Positions 27,069 to 37,511 of a DNA stretch of 64,000 nucleotides are shown in pieces (positions within the stretch are counted from its first letter, which is position 1; each line of letters opens with the position of its first letter). The translations under genes and the position numbers were made by a program. Below the pieces are notes generated by a model. The model was not told where the DNA came from. It made no database searches and was given only the letters and a program-made list of their open reading frames with translations. The DNA lies in contig NZ_JACEZT010000008.1 in assembly GCF_014042345.1 (NCBI RefSeq), positions 186,001 through 250,000 of the forward strand, read 5' to 3'. The DNA comes from Rugamonas brunnea (GTDB lineage Bacteria; Pseudomonadota; Gammaproteobacteria; Burkholderiales; Burkholderiaceae_D).

Positions 27069-27503
27069 TCAGCGGCGGCGCCGGCACACGGCGGCCAGCG
27101 CCGCCGCGTAAGGACTGCCAGGCGCGATGGCTTCCGGGCTGAATTCCTCGAACCGATAGTTCTCCACCGGTTCGCCGCGGCCCATCGCCTCGGGATAGTA
27201 GATCTGCGCCCGCAGGATGGCCGTGCGCGCGCCGCATGCATACACGTGCTGCGCCTTCATGGAGCGGAATGGCTTGCCGCCCGGCGTATTCTGGGGACGG
27301 CGGAAGCTGCGCAGCGTCCATGCGCGCCGGCCCTGTTCCACGCGCACGATGCTGGTGCGGTCCAGGTAGAGCGTCGCGCCTTCGGCCCGGCCCACGCGGC
27401 TCCAGTGCGTGCGGTGGTGGGCCGGATGCCCGTGCGGTCCCTTCGCCGCCTGCGCCGCGCCGCAGCAGATCAGCAGCAGCAAGGGCAGGAGCAGGGTGCG
27501 CAT
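27069..27503 (-). CDS. Secreted surface-adhesin-E-like protein
   Basis: 144-aa exported protein with a signal peptide (MRTLLLPLLLLICCGAAQA). The mature part has the layout of the surface-adhesin protein E family: a W-x-G-like opening (HWSRVGRAEGATLYLDRTSI), a tryptophan strand (RAWTLRSF), a conserved cysteine (HVYACGARTA), and a terminal cysteine near the end (LAAVCRRRR), which could pair with the first. Function of these proteins is largely unknown. It follows the M48-like lipoprotein gene by 14 bp and is likely co-transcribed with it. Confidence 0.6.
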   Translation of the reverse strand: MRTLLLPLLLLICCGAAQAAKGPHGHPAHHRTHWSRVGRAEGATLYLDRTSIVRVEQGRRAWTLRSFRRPQNTPGGKPFRSMKAQHVYACGARTAILRAQIYYPEAMGRGEPVENYRFEEFSPEAIAPGSPYAAALAAVCRRRR

Positions 27504-27517
27504 GGCGTCGGCCCGGC

Positions 27518-28630
27518 TCAGGGCAGCAGCGGCTTGCGGGCGGCCTGCTTGGCCCTGATCTCGGCCACGGTCTTGTCGATCACGCCGAGCCGGTAGCTGG
27601 TGGCGGGATGGATGGCCGTGTAGCCGTTCAGCACCGTGGGCGGATACTGGCCGGCCAGGCGCTGCCAGAACGCGTGCGCGTGCTCGATGTTGTAGCCGGC
27701 GCGGGCCAGCAGGTACAGCGCCAGGTAGTCGGCCGCCGCGTCCAGTTCCTGCGGCACGGGCTTGATGCCGGCGCTGCCGATCAAGAGCGAGGTGTCGGGC
27801 CGCACGGTCACCAGGTTGTCGATCATGCCGCCCACGGTGTAGGCTTGGCGCGTGGTGTTGGCGTGGCCCAGCACGTTGTGGGCGATGTCCTTGGCCAGCA
27901 CGAAGGCGATCGCCTCGTCGCTCTGGGCGAAGTTGACCATGCCGCGCGTGATCAGCACGCGCTGGCCGTCGGAATAGGAGTTGATGTTGTCCGAGTTGCC
28001 CAAGTCGACCTTGAAGGCGCAGGCCCGGGTGACAGGCACGGTGATGGCGCGCACGGCGCTGCCCCGGCGCACGGTGATGCTGAGCGCGGAGTGGCGTCCC
28101 ACCAGCGGACCGAGGATGCGCGCGGCCTGGGTTTCCGCGTTCGGTCCCGTGGGCAGCGCTTGCGCTTCCACCGACACCAGTTCGTCGCCCTTGCGCAGGC
28201 CGGCGCGCGCGGCGCCGCTGCCGGGCAGCACGCCCGACACCTGCAGCTGTTCGCCGTAGCCCAGCGCGGCCTGGGCCGCGTCCGCGTATTCGCCCGGGTA
28301 GGAGTATTTGTTCTTGGCCGTGAAGCCTAGCAGTTCATGGGCGTGGGTGCGGCACAGGTCCGCATTGTTGATCAAGAGCGGCGCCACGATCTGGTACAGC
28401 CGCTCCTGGGTGGCCACCATGCGGCTCACCGTGTCGCGCGCCTCCAGCATGCGGGCCGTGACCACCACCGGCTCCGGCGCTGGCGCGGCGCGCGGGACGG
28501 AGGTGCCGGGCGCTTGCGGCACCGTCTTGAAAGCGGAACACGCCGACAGCAGCAACATCGCCGTCATGGCGGCCCATGGTCGGGCAAGTTGGCGGCGCGC
28601 TGCGCCTGGCTGCTGGTCGGAGTGTGGCAT
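27518..28630 (-). CDS. M48-like PDZ lipoprotein with degenerate peptidase site
   Basis: 370-aa envelope protein with a lipobox (LLLSACS), so it is probably membrane-anchored. A PDZ domain (about residues 135-210; SGVLPGSGAARAGLRKGDELVSVE, cited in part as GLRKGDELVSVE) is followed by an M48-type metallopeptidase domain. The zinc motif reads KDIAH where active members have HExxH (codons at about 27879-27896), and the third ligand region reads LDAAADYL where EADxxG is expected. Two zinc ligands and the catalytic glutamate are thus lost, suggesting a non-catalytic relative that binds or scaffolds substrates. It starts 10 bp after dut. Confidence 0.8.
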   Translation of the reverse strand: MPHSDQQPGAARRQLARPWAAMTAMLLLSACSAFKTVPQAPGTSVPRAAPAPEPVVVTARMLEARDTVSRMVATQERLYQIVAPLLINNADLCRTHAHELLGFTAKNKYSYPGEYADAAQAALGYGEQLQVSGVLPGSGAARAGLRKGDELVSVEAQALPTGPNAETQAARILGPLVGRHSALSITVRRGSAVRAITVPVTRACAFKVDLGNSDNINSYSDGQRVLITRGMVNFAQSDEAIAFVLAKDIAHNVLGHANTTRQAYTVGGMIDNLVTVRPDTSLLIGSAGIKPVPQELDAAADYLALYLLARAGYNIEHAHAFWQRLAGQYPPTVLNGYTAIHPATSYRLGVIDKTVAEIRAKQAARKPLLP

Positions 28631-28639
28631 GGTCTGTCC

Positions 28640-29089
28640 TTAGTGTTTGCCGGTGCTGCCGAAACCGCCGGCACCGCGTTCGCTGGCGTCGAAGTCCTCG
28701 ACGATGTTAAACCCGACTTGCAGGACCGGCACGATGATCAGCTGCGCCAGGCGTTCCATCGGTTGCAGCGTGAAGGCGGCGTGGCCGCGGTTCCAGGTCG
28801 ATACCATCAACTGGCCCTGGTAGTCGGAATCGATCAAGCCTACCAGATTCCCCAGCACAATGCCGTTCTTGTGGCCCATGCCGCTGCGCGGCAGGATCAT
28901 GGCGGCGTAGCCGGGATCGGCCACGTGGATCGCCAGGCCGGTGGGAATGAGCACGGTCTGGCCGGCTTCGATGACGATGGGGGCGTCGATGCAGGCCCGC
29001 AGGTCCAGGCCGGCGCTGCCGGGCGTGGCGTAGGCGGGCAGCATGTCCTTCATGCGCGGGTCGAGGATCTTGACGTCGATATTTTTCAT
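28640..29089 (-). CDS. dut: dUTP diphosphatase
   Basis: Hydrolyses dUTP to dUMP, keeping uracil out of DNA and supplying dTMP synthesis. The 149-aa trimeric-type enzyme shows all five motifs: [31 protein letters not shown] with the catalytic aspartate, [11 protein letters not shown] and [10 protein letters not shown]. It lies downstream of coaBC, the same pairing as in many proteobacteria (coaBC-dut), about 60 bp after it. Confidence 0.97.
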   Translation of the reverse strand: MKNIDVKILDPRMKDMLPAYATPGSAGLDLRACIDAPIVIEAGQTVLIPTGLAIHVADPGYAAMILPRSGMGHKNGIVLGNLVGLIDSDYQGQLMVSTWNRGHAAFTLQPMERLAQLIIVPVLQVGFNIVEDFDASERGAGGFGSTGKH

Positions 29090-29149
29090 TGTTGCGGTTT
29101 CAGTGTTTCAGGTGATTCGGATGATTCGGATTGTCGGGCCGTGCAGGCG

Positions 29150-30370
<1,221 letters not shown>

Positions 30371-30386
30371 GCTGGTGCTCCAGGAG

Positions 30387-30920
30387 TTAGCGGTTCACGC
30401 GGCGCAGTTCATCGAGGATGAACAGGCCGGCGCCAAGGCAGATGGCCGAATCGGCGATGTTGAACGCCGGGAAGTGGCCGGCGAGGTCGAACCCCGGGAA
30501 GTGGCCCAATGCCTTGTGGTGGAAGTCGAGGAAGTCGATCACGTGGCCGTACAGCAGGCGGTCGATCACGTTGCCGATGGCGCCGCCCAGGATCAGGGCC
30601 AGGGCCCAGCAGAACAGGCGCTGGCCGCCATGCTTCTTGAGCAGGAAGATGATGTAGGCCGCCGCGCCGAGGGCGAGGGCGGTGAAGAAGTAGCGTTGCC
30701 AGCCACCCGCGTCGCGCAGGAAGCTGAACGCGGCGCCGGGATTGTAGGCCAGCACCAGGTTGAAGAAGGAGGTGACGAATTTCTCTTCACCGAGCGTGAA
30801 CAGCTTGGTGATGGTGATCTTGGACAGCTGGTCGAGCAGGATCACGATGGCGGCGATGCCGAGCCATGGCGTGAGGCTGGACGAGGATTTGGCGGAAAAG
30901 CGGGATTTGTTGGTGGCCAT
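30387..30920 (-). CDS. lspA: Lipoprotein signal peptidase II
   Basis: Inner-membrane aspartyl peptidase that removes the signal peptide of prolipoproteins after lipidation. The ATG at 30920 ([11 protein letters not shown]) gives 177 aa, the normal length, with four spans. The catalytic aspartates are in the conserved blocks [18 protein letters not shown] and [19 protein letters not shown] is also typical. It follows ileS, as in most proteobacteria, but with a spacer of about 140 bp holding a 13-bp tandem repeat. No clear ribosome site precedes this ATG. Confidence 0.95.
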   Translation of the reverse strand: MATNKSRFSAKSSSSLTPWLGIAAIVILLDQLSKITITKLFTLGEEKFVTSFFNLVLAYNPGAAFSFLRDAGGWQRYFFTALALGAAAYIIFLLKKHGGQRLFCWALALILGGAIGNVIDRLLYGHVIDFLDFHHKALGHFPGFDLAGHFPAFNIADSAICLGAGLFILDELRRVNR

Positions 30921-31006
30921 GGAATGTTGGTTGGTTTCGTGGCCGCCGCCGCGCCGTGCGCAGCGGGGGCTGGGCGGCGCGGCGGCGGAGGAAGGCATAT
31001 TACACA

Positions 31007-31057
31007 CTTACTGCGCACGCTTACTGCGCAGGCTTACTGCGCAAGCTTACTGCGAGG
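31007..31057. repeat. 13-bp tandem repeat immediately after ileS stop
   Basis: Three full units of CTTACTGCGCANG and a fourth partial one lie between the ileS stop (31059-31061) and lspA. On the ileS strand each unit carries TAA, and the 13-bp period places stop codons in all three frames. The unit resembles the stop context of ileS itself, suggesting local duplication. Confidence 0.85.
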
Positions 31058-31058
31058 C

Positions 31059-33950
31059 TTACGCGAACTTGCGGCGCTCGCCTGCGCCGAACAGGTTGCT
31101 GTGGCAGCGGCCGCACAGGGTCGGGTGGTCGGCGTGGCTGCCCACGTCGGCGCGGTAGTGCCAGCAGCGCTCGCACTTGTCGGCGGTCGATGCGGCCACT
31201 TCCACCGTCTCCTCGGCTTCGGCCGCCACCTGGGCCACCTTGGCCTGCGAGGTGATGAACACGAACTTGAGGTCATCTTCCAGGCTGGCCAGCAGCGCGT
31301 ACTTGTTGCCGGCCGCCTTGATGGAGAGTTCGGCCTGCAGCGACGAACCGATGGCGCCCGAGGTGCGCAAGTCCTCCAGCTGCTTGGTGACGTCGGCGCG
31401 CACGGCGCGCAGCGCGTCGTACTTGGCCAGCAGGGCCGGGCCGTCGGCCAGTTCCGGCAGTTGCCACCAGGTTTGCGTGAAGATGGTCTCGTCGCTGGCC
31501 TGGTACGAGTCCGGACCGGCGAAGATGGCCCACGCTTCCTCGGCCGTGAACGACAGGGCCGGCGCCATCAGGCGCAGCAGGCTTTGCGTGATGTGCCACA
31601 GGGCCGTCTGCGCCGAGCGACGCGCCGGCGAGGTCAGGCCGGACGTGTACAGGCGGTCCTTGAGGATGTCGAGGTAGAAGCCGCCCAGGTCTTCCGAGCA
31701 GAAGTTCTGCAGCTTGGCCACCACCGGGTGGAACTCGAACTGCTCATAGTGCTGCGTGATCTGCGCCTGCAGCGCGCCCATGTTGGCGATCGCGTAGCGG
31801 TCGATCTCCAGCAGCTCGGCCACCGGCACGGCGTGCTGCGCCGGGTCGAAGTCCGAGGTGTTGGCCAGCAGGAAGCGCAGCGTGTTGCGGATGCGGCGGT
31901 ACGATTCCGTCACGCGCTTGAGGATCTCGTCGGAGATCGACAGCTCGCCCGTGTAGTCGGTGGCGGCCACCCACAGGCGCAGGATGTCGGCGCCCAGCTT
32001 GTTGGACACGTCCTGCGGCGAGACGGTGTTGCCGACCGACTTGGACATCTTCTTGCCTTCGCCATCGACCACGAAGCCGTGCGTGAGCAGCGCCTTGTAG
32101 GGCGGGGCGCCGTTCAGCATGGATGACGTCAGCAGCGAGGAGTGGAACCAGCCGCGGTGCTGGTCCGAGCCTTCCAGGTACAGGTCGGCCGGGAAGTGCG
32201 ATTGCTCCTTGTGCGAGCCGCGCAGCACGGTCTGGTGCGTGGTGCCCGAGTCGAACCACACGTCCAGCGTGTCCTTGTTCTTGTCGTAGTGGGCCGCCTC
32301 GTCGCCGATCAGGTCCTTCAGGTCCAGCTTGAGCCAGGCGTCGATGCCGCCCTTTTCGATCAGTTGGGCCACCTGTTCCAGCAGTTCCGGCGTGCGCGGA
32401 TGCAGCTCGCCCGTCTCCTTGTGCACCACGAAGGCCATCGGCACGCCCCACTGGCGCTGGCGCGACAGGGTCCAGTCGGGACGGTTGGCGATCATGCCGT
32501 GCAGGCGCGCCTGGCCCCAGTCGGGGAAGAAGCGGGTCGCGTCGATGCCTTTCAGGGCCGTCTGGCGCAGCGTCGGGCCGCCATCCTTGGGATGGATGTC
32601 CATGCCGGCGAACCACTGCGAGGTGGCGCGATAGATGATGGGGGTCTTGTGGCGCCAGCAGTGCATGTAGCTGTGGTCGAACATCTTCACTTCGAACAGC
32701 GCGCCTTCCTCCTTCAGGGCCGCGCAGATCGGCTTGGACGCTTCCCAGATCGTCATGCCGCCGAACAGGGGCAGCGATTCGGCGTATTTGCCGTCGCCCA
32801 GCACCGGGGTCAGGATGGCGTCGTCCTTCATGCCGTGCGCCTTGCAGGAGATGAAGTCGTCCAGGCCGTAGGCGGGCGCCGAGTGCACCACGCCGGTGCC
32901 GCTCTCGGTGGTCACGTAGTCGGCGATGTACATCGGCGACAGGCGGTCGAAGAACGCGTCGCGCGCGGCCAGCGGGTGGCGGAAACCGATGCCGGCCAGC
33001 GCCTGGCCGTCGCAGGTGGCGATGGTGGTGCCATCGAGCTTGTAGCGGGCCAGGCACGACACGGCCAGGTCCTGGGCCAGGATCAGCAGCAGCGGCTGGC
33101 CGTCACGCACGGTTTCCACCAGCGCGTACTTGACCTCGGCGTGCACGTTCAGCGCCTGGTTGGACGGGATGGTCCACGGGGTGGTGGTCCAGATCACGAT
33201 GTAGCCGTTCTCGGTCGGCAGCTTATCGAGGCCGAAGGCGGCGGCCAGCTTGTCGCACTCGGCGAACTTGAAGCCGACGTCGATGGCCGGATCGCGCTTG
33301 TCGGCGTATTCCACTTCCGCCTCGGCCAGGGCCGAGCCGCAATCGAAGCACCAGTTGACGGGTTTCAGGCCGCGGTAGACGAAGCCCTTGTCGAGCAATT
33401 TGCCCAGCGCGCGCAGCTCGTCGGCCTCGTTCGAGTAGTTCATGGTCAGGTAGGGGTTCTCCCACTCGCCCAGCACGCCCAGGCGGATGAAGTCCTTGCG
33501 CTGGCGCTCGACCTGCTCATGGGCGTAGGCGCGGGCCTTGGTCAGCACGTCGGCCGTGGGCAGGTTTTTGCCGTACAGTTTCTCGATCTGGATCTCGATC
33601 GGCATGCCGTGGCAATCCCAGCCCGGCACGTAGGGCGCGTCGTAGCCGGCCAGGGTGCGCGACTTGACCACCATGTCCTTCAGGATCTTATTGACGGCGT
33701 GGCCGATGTGGATGTCGCCGTTGGCGTACGGCGGACCGTCGTGCAGCACGAACTTGGGCCGGCCGGCGGCCGCCTTGCGGATGCGCTGGTAAATCTTCTT
33801 GTCTTGCCATTCCTTGACCCATTGCGGCTCGCGCTTGGCCATGTCGCCGCGCATGGGGAAGGGGGTTTCCGTCATGTTGACCGGGTATTTGCTCTCGGGC
33901 TTCTTGCCTTGCTTGTCTTGTTTCGGATTGGCTGGTTTGTTGTCGGACAT
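31059..33950 (-). CDS. ileS: Isoleucyl-tRNA synthetase
   Basis: Class I aminoacyl-tRNA synthetase charging tRNA-Ile, 963 aa. HIGH motif at residues 81-84 ([11 protein letters not shown]), KMSKS motif near residue 630 ([12 protein letters not shown]), an editing domain (CP1) between, and a C-terminal zinc-binding region [10 protein letters not shown] with CGRCHSNLF. This zinc tail marks the bacterial (type 1) enzyme. It stands in the usual ribF-ileS-lspA order, 70 bp after ribF. Confidence 0.98.
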   Translation of the reverse strand: MSDNKPANPKQDKQGKKPESKYPVNMTETPFPMRGDMAKREPQWVKEWQDKKIYQRIRKAAAGRPKFVLHDGPPYANGDIHIGHAVNKILKDMVVKSRTLAGYDAPYVPGWDCHGMPIEIQIEKLYGKNLPTADVLTKARAYAHEQVERQRKDFIRLGVLGEWENPYLTMNYSNEADELRALGKLLDKGFVYRGLKPVNWCFDCGSALAEAEVEYADKRDPAIDVGFKFAECDKLAAAFGLDKLPTENGYIVIWTTTPWTIPSNQALNVHAEVKYALVETVRDGQPLLLILAQDLAVSCLARYKLDGTTIATCDGQALAGIGFRHPLAARDAFFDRLSPMYIADYVTTESGTGVVHSAPAYGLDDFISCKAHGMKDDAILTPVLGDGKYAESLPLFGGMTIWEASKPICAALKEEGALFEVKMFDHSYMHCWRHKTPIIYRATSQWFAGMDIHPKDGGPTLRQTALKGIDATRFFPDWGQARLHGMIANRPDWTLSRQRQWGVPMAFVVHKETGELHPRTPELLEQVAQLIEKGGIDAWLKLDLKDLIGDEAAHYDKNKDTLDVWFDSGTTHQTVLRGSHKEQSHFPADLYLEGSDQHRGWFHSSLLTSSMLNGAPPYKALLTHGFVVDGEGKKMSKSVGNTVSPQDVSNKLGADILRLWVAATDYTGELSISDEILKRVTESYRRIRNTLRFLLANTSDFDPAQHAVPVAELLEIDRYAIANMGALQAQITQHYEQFEFHPVVAKLQNFCSEDLGGFYLDILKDRLYTSGLTSPARRSAQTALWHITQSLLRLMAPALSFTAEEAWAIFAGPDSYQASDETIFTQTWWQLPELADGPALLAKYDALRAVRADVTKQLEDLRTSGAIGSSLQAELSIKAAGNKYALLASLEDDLKFVFITSQAKVAQVAAEAEETVEVAASTADKCERCWHYRADVGSHADHPTLCGRCHSNLFGAGERRKFA

Positions 33951-34020
33951 GTTTATCTTCTAGGTGACGTCTATCGTATTTGCTTGGGAGTGCCGGCGCG
34001 TTTGGCTTCGCGTTGCGCAC

Positions 34021-35004
34021 TCAAATTCGGTCGGTGGCGCCGGTTGCGCCGTTGCTCGTGCCGGCGCGCTCGCGGAAGAAGGCGCGCGCCTGCTCGGCGT
34101 CGCGATCGATGGCGGCGGTCAGCGTGGGCAGGTCCACGTATTTTTCCTCGTCGCGCAGTTTGTGCAGGAATTCCACGCGCACCTGGCGGCCGTAGCAGTT
34201 CTGGTTGAAGTCGAACACGTGCACTTCCAGCAGCACGCGGCCGCTGTCCTCCACCGTGGGGCGCCAGCCCAGGCTGGCCACGGCCGGCAGCGGCGCGTCG
34301 GCCAGGCCGTGCACCTGGACGATGAAGATGCCGGCCAGCGCGGGCCGGTGCGGCACCCGCAGGTTGAGGGTGGGGAAGCCCAGCGTGCGGCCCAGTTTCT
34401 GGCCGTGGATCACGTGGCCGGAGATGGAATAGGGGTGGCCCAGCAACTGCTCGGCGTGCACGAAGTCGCCCGCGTGCAGCGCGGCCCGCACGGCCGACGA
34501 CGAGATCCGGGTTTCGCCGTTCATCACGGTCGGCAGGGTCTCGACCTGGAAGCCGTAGTGGCGGCCCGCCTCCTGCAGCAGGGCGACGTTGCCGGCGCGC
34601 TTGGCGCCATAGCAGAAGTCGTCCCCCACCATCAGCCATTTGACGTGCAAGCCTTCGACCAGCACCTTTTCCGTGAATTCCTGCGGCGTCAGGGCCGCGA
34701 AGTGGTCCGAGAAGTGCTCGACGATGACGCGGTCGATGCCGTTGCGCTCCAGCGATTGCAGCTTGTCGCGCAGGTTGGCGATACGGGGCGGGGCCTTGGA
34801 CAGGTCGCCGGCCTTGTGGGCGAAGAATTCGCGCGGATGGGGTTCGAACGTCATCACGGCCGCTTCCAGGCCGAGCCGGTCGGCGGCCGCGCGCACGTGC
34901 GCGAGCAGGGCCTGGTGGCCACGGTGGACACCGTCGAAGTTGCCGATGGTCAACGCGCAGGGCGCGCGCGCCGCCGCATTGGGGAGACCGCGAAATACCT
35001 TCAT
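34021..35004 (-). CDS. ribF: Bifunctional riboflavin kinase / FAD synthetase
   Basis: Makes FMN from riboflavin and then FAD. The ATG at 35004 (MKVFRGLPNAAARAPCAL) gives 327 aa. The N-terminal adenylyltransferase has TIGNFDGVHRGHQALL (about 19-34); the C-terminal kinase has the ATP/flavin loop GHVIHGQKLGRTLGFPTLNL at about residues 195-215. A further upstream ATG at 35064 is in frame but the extra residues do not match the family. First gene of the ribF-ileS-lspA-coaBC-dut block. Confidence 0.96.
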   Translation of the reverse strand: MKVFRGLPNAAARAPCALTIGNFDGVHRGHQALLAHVRAAADRLGLEAAVMTFEPHPREFFAHKAGDLSKAPPRIANLRDKLQSLERNGIDRVIVEHFSDHFAALTPQEFTEKVLVEGLHVKWLMVGDDFCYGAKRAGNVALLQEAGRHYGFQVETLPTVMNGETRISSSAVRAALHAGDFVHAEQLLGHPYSISGHVIHGQKLGRTLGFPTLNLRVPHRPALAGIFIVQVHGLADAPLPAVASLGWRPTVEDSGRVLLEVHVFDFNQNCYGRQVRVEFLHKLRDEEKYVDLPTLTAAIDRDAEQARAFFRERAGTSNGATGATDRI

Positions 35005-35108
35005 GGGATGTGAGGAAAAACTGTCGCCAAAAGGGGGATTATACGGACTGTTTGGACTATGCACAGCCGCAAGGGGCTCCGCGGGGCCGATTTCGGCCCT
35101 GTAAACGC

Positions 35109-35135
35109 AAAAAGCGCGGATAAACCGCGCTTTTT
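35109..35135. terminator. Bidirectional intrinsic terminator after the TPR gene
   Basis: Perfect 11-bp stem AAAAAGCGCGG / CCGCGCTTTTT with loop ATAAA. It ends the leftward tonB-exbBD-TPR operon and separates it from ribF. Confidence 0.9.
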
Positions 35136-35177
35136 AGAGGGGCTGGTCGGGAAGCGGCCGGGGCCGCCTCAGCCACC

Positions 35178-36398
35178 TTACATCGGGTGGTTGATCTGCA
35201 GCGTCCAGTAGCGGGCCAGGTCGGCGGCGCCGTCCGTGCCCTTGACGGTCTTCAGCGTGGCCAGGGCGGCAGGCTTCTTGCCAGCCTGGGCCTGGGCGAT
35301 ACCCAGGTGCAGCTTCAGTTCCTCAGGGTGCTTGGCGTCGGCCATTTTGGTCGCGTTGGTCATCAGCTCCAGGCCCTTGTCGACCTTGCCGGCGGTGACC
35401 ATGCCAAAGCCCAGGTTGCTCAGGCCATCGGCATCCTTGTTCTTGGTCAGTTCCGCTTCTTGGGCGGCAGCCGTCTTCTCGCTGTCGGCGGCCGTCTTCA
35501 CAGCCAGGTCCTTCAGGCGCTGGTGGCGGGCCGCATCGGAACCGACGCCCAGCACGCCCTTCTTGTAACCCTGGTCGATCACTTTCAGGGCTTCGGCCGG
35601 ATTGCCGGCCTGCAGGGCCAGCTGGCTCATTTCCATGTACTCACCCGGCTTGGCCAGCAGGCCATTGGCCAGGCGCAGGCGCAGCACGTCCAGCGACAGG
35701 GTGCTGGAGAAGCCCGGCTTGCCCGACACGCGGTTCAGCAGGTCGGCCCAGTAGCTGGTCTTCGGATAGGAACCGGCCAGTTTTTCCAGGGTCTGCACGT
35801 AGCCGGCCTTGTCGTTCTGTTTCAGCTGGATATTGGCCAGCATCTGCAGCGACGCTTCGCTGTTGGCGTGCGACGATTGCAATTCCTTGGCCGCTTCCGC
35901 GTACTTGCCGCTGATGTAGTAGGTCTGCACCAGCAGTTCGCGCATCTGCGGATTGTCGCCGTCTTTGAGCGAGCGCTGGATCCAGATGATGGCTTTCGGA
36001 TAGTCCTTGGCGCGGTAGTAGATGCCGGCCAGGGCCTGGGTGAATTTGGGGGCTTCGGCAGCGGACAGCTTGCCGGAATTGATCACAGCTTCGAAGGCCT
36101 TGGCGGCGGCGTCGTTATCGCCGGCGGCGGCCGCGGCCGAGGCGCGGGTGCGCTCGATCATGTAGATTTCGTTGGGGGTCTTGCCGCCCACGGCGTCGGC
36201 CTCTTTCAGCTTGGCCAGCGCTTCCTTGTTCTTACCTGCCTGTGCCAGTTTCTGCGCTTCCTGCAGGGGCTTGCCGATTTCCGCGCGCACCGTGTCGGCC
36301 GCGTAGGCGACCGGGCTCAGGCCAACGATGGGGGCTGCTGCGGTGAAACCGATAGCGGCCATTACCAGGCCGAGATGAGCGAGACGAAACTTGGTCAT
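35178..36398 (-). CDS. Periplasmic TPR-repeat protein of the TonB system
   Basis: 406-aa exported protein with a long signal peptide ending AYA (MTKFRLAHLGLVMAAIGFTAA then APIVGLSPVAYA). The mature part is all-helical with several tetratricopeptide-like repeats (for example AQKLAQAGKNKEALAKLKEAD and GIYYRAKDYPKAIIWIQRSL, cited in part), rich in Ala, Lys and Leu. TPR proteins of this kind accompany some TonB-ExbB-ExbD systems and are thought to help couple TonB to receptors. It is the last gene of the operon but is set off from exbD by a 99-bp repeat and a hairpin. Exact role unknown. Confidence 0.75.
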   Translation of the reverse strand: MTKFRLAHLGLVMAAIGFTAAAPIVGLSPVAYAADTVRAEIGKPLQEAQKLAQAGKNKEALAKLKEADAVGGKTPNEIYMIERTRASAAAAAGDNDAAAKAFEAVINSGKLSAAEAPKFTQALAGIYYRAKDYPKAIIWIQRSLKDGDNPQMRELLVQTYYISGKYAEAAKELQSSHANSEASLQMLANIQLKQNDKAGYVQTLEKLAGSYPKTSYWADLLNRVSGKPGFSSTLSLDVLRLRLANGLLAKPGEYMEMSQLALQAGNPAEALKVIDQGYKKGVLGVGSDAARHQRLKDLAVKTAADSEKTAAAQEAELTKNKDADGLSNLGFGMVTAGKVDKGLELMTNATKMADAKHPEELKLHLGIAQAQAGKKPAALATLKTVKGTDGAADLARYWTLQINHPM

Positions 36399-36427
36399 GG
36401 GGAGAAATCTTTCTTCAAAATGCGAAA

Positions 36428-36450
36428 ATAGGCAGGATAATCCTGCCTAT
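36428..36450 (-). terminator. Hairpin with T-rich tail upstream of the TPR gene
   Basis: Perfect 10-bp stem ATAGGCAGGA / TCCTGCCTAT with loop TAA; on the minus strand it is followed by TTTTCGCATTTT. It lies 30 bp before the TPR start codon, between it and the upstream exbD, and could act as an attenuator or partial terminator. Confidence 0.6.
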
Positions 36451-36476
36451 CGTTCGTGTAAAGGGACGTACTGCTG

Positions 36477-36575
36477 AAGTCATTTCAAAAAGCCCATGGC
36501 TTCGTTGTGGCGCCTTGCCGTGCAGGCGCACTGTCTTCGGCGCCACGCCTCGCCATGTTCATTTTGAAACAACTT
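36477..36575. repeat. 99-bp palindromic MITE/REP-like repeat, copy 2
   Basis: Same length and internal stems as the copy at 13754-13852, in inverted orientation. Terminal repeats are AAGTCATTTCAAAA and TTTTGAAACAACTT. It begins one base beyond the stop codon of exbD (36577-36579), exactly as copy 1 abuts the TonB-receptor stop. The inner 25-codon open frame is shared by both copies, but three of four differences inside it change the residue, so selection on a peptide is unlikely. Confidence 0.85.
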
Positions 36576-36576
36576 C

Positions 36577-37008
36577 TTACTGGAACTGTTCGTTGCCGAC
36601 CAGGCCAATCTTGGTCACGCCCAGACGCTGGGCCGAAGCCATCACGCCTGCTACAACCTTGTACGACACCAGCTTGTTGGGTCGCAGGTGCACTTCCGGC
36701 TGGTCGGCTTGCGCCGCCACATCCATCAGTTTCGCTTCCAGGGAGTGACGGTCCGGAATGACCGCATTGTCCCACAGAATCGTACCGTCGAAGTCCACGT
36801 CGATGGTGACCACAACCGGTTCCTTGGTCGGTGGCGGCGGGGTGCCGACCGGCATGTTCAAGTTCACCGAGTGGTTAGCCTTAGGAATCGTAATGATCAT
36901 CATGATAATCAGCACCAGCATCACGTCGATGAGGGGCGTCATATTCATTTCCATCATTGGTTCCGGATCCGCGCCCTTGGCGCCGCCCGAACCGACATTC
37001 ATACTCAT
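36577..37008 (-). CDS. exbD: ExbD/TolR family protein (second copy)
   Basis: 143-aa single-span protein of the proton-driven ExbB-ExbD motor. The short cytoplasmic N-terminus leads to MTPLIDVMLVLIIMMIITIP, with the essential membrane aspartate (LIDVML), then a periplasmic domain starting with a Pro-rich stretch (PVGTPPPPTKEP) and ending KIGLVGNEQFQ. It differs clearly from the exbD just upstream (about 70 bp away) so the two may form a hetero-oligomer or serve different TonB proteins. Confidence 0.93.
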   Translation of the reverse strand: MSMNVGSGGAKGADPEPMMEMNMTPLIDVMLVLIIMMIITIPKANHSVNLNMPVGTPPPPTKEPVVVTIDVDFDGTILWDNAVIPDRHSLEAKLMDVAAQADQPEVHLRPNKLVSYKVVAGVMASAQRLGVTKIGLVGNEQFQ

Positions 37009-37077
37009 GGTGTTTCCTTTTAAGAAGGGGGCTGGATCCGCCCCGGCGCGATGTTGCCGTCCGGGGCGGGCAGGGCA

Positions 37078-37506
37078 TTAACCCTTATCAGGCGGTTCGG
37101 TGATGAAGCCGACCTTCTGGATACCAGCACGCTGGGTCGTGTAGATCACCTTGCCGATCGCTTCGTAGCGCGTTTCCTGGTCGCCACGTACGTGTACTTC
37201 CGGCTGCGGCAGCTTGACTGCTTCCAGCTTCAGAAAATCGAACAACTCATTCGTGTCCTTCATTTTCTTCTGATTCCAGTAGATGTCGCCATCCTTGCTC
37301 ACTACGATGTTGACATCTTCCGGCTTGGTCTGAATAACCTGGTTGGCTTCTTCTGGCAGCTTGATCTTAATCAGCTTCAGCACAACCGGGCTCGTGATCA
37401 GGAAGATAATCAGCAGAACCAACATGATGTCCACGAGGGGCGTCGTGTTGATTTCCGACATGACTTGATCTTCATCTCCGCTATCGGAGCCTACGGACAT
37501 CGACAT
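37078..37506 (-). CDS. exbD: ExbD/TolR family protein (first copy)
   Basis: 142-aa ExbD next to exbB. After a short acidic N-terminus comes INTTPLVDIMLVLLIIFLIT with the proton-pathway aspartate, then a periplasmic domain of about 95 residues (KLPEEANQVIQTKPEDVNI, PEVHVRGDQETRYEAIGKVI). It starts 5 bp after exbB ends and is certainly co-transcribed. This copy is the more conserved of the pair and is likely the main motor subunit. Confidence 0.94.
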   Translation of the reverse strand: MSMSVGSDSGDEDQVMSEINTTPLVDIMLVLLIIFLITSPVVLKLIKIKLPEEANQVIQTKPEDVNIVVSKDGDIYWNQKKMKDTNELFDFLKLEAVKLPQPEVHVRGDQETRYEAIGKVIYTTQRAGIQKVGFITEPPDKG

Positions 37507-37511
37507 GATGA

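Noticed and set aside
31007..31057. Possible CRISPR-like array
   Set aside because: Units are 13 bp with no spacers and only three to four copies; simple tandem repeat.
36885..36915. A Fur-box-like AATGATCATCATGATAATC string near the TonB operon
   Set aside because: It lies inside the exbD coding sequence and encodes the conserved span (IIMMIIT); position is wrong for an operator of this operon.
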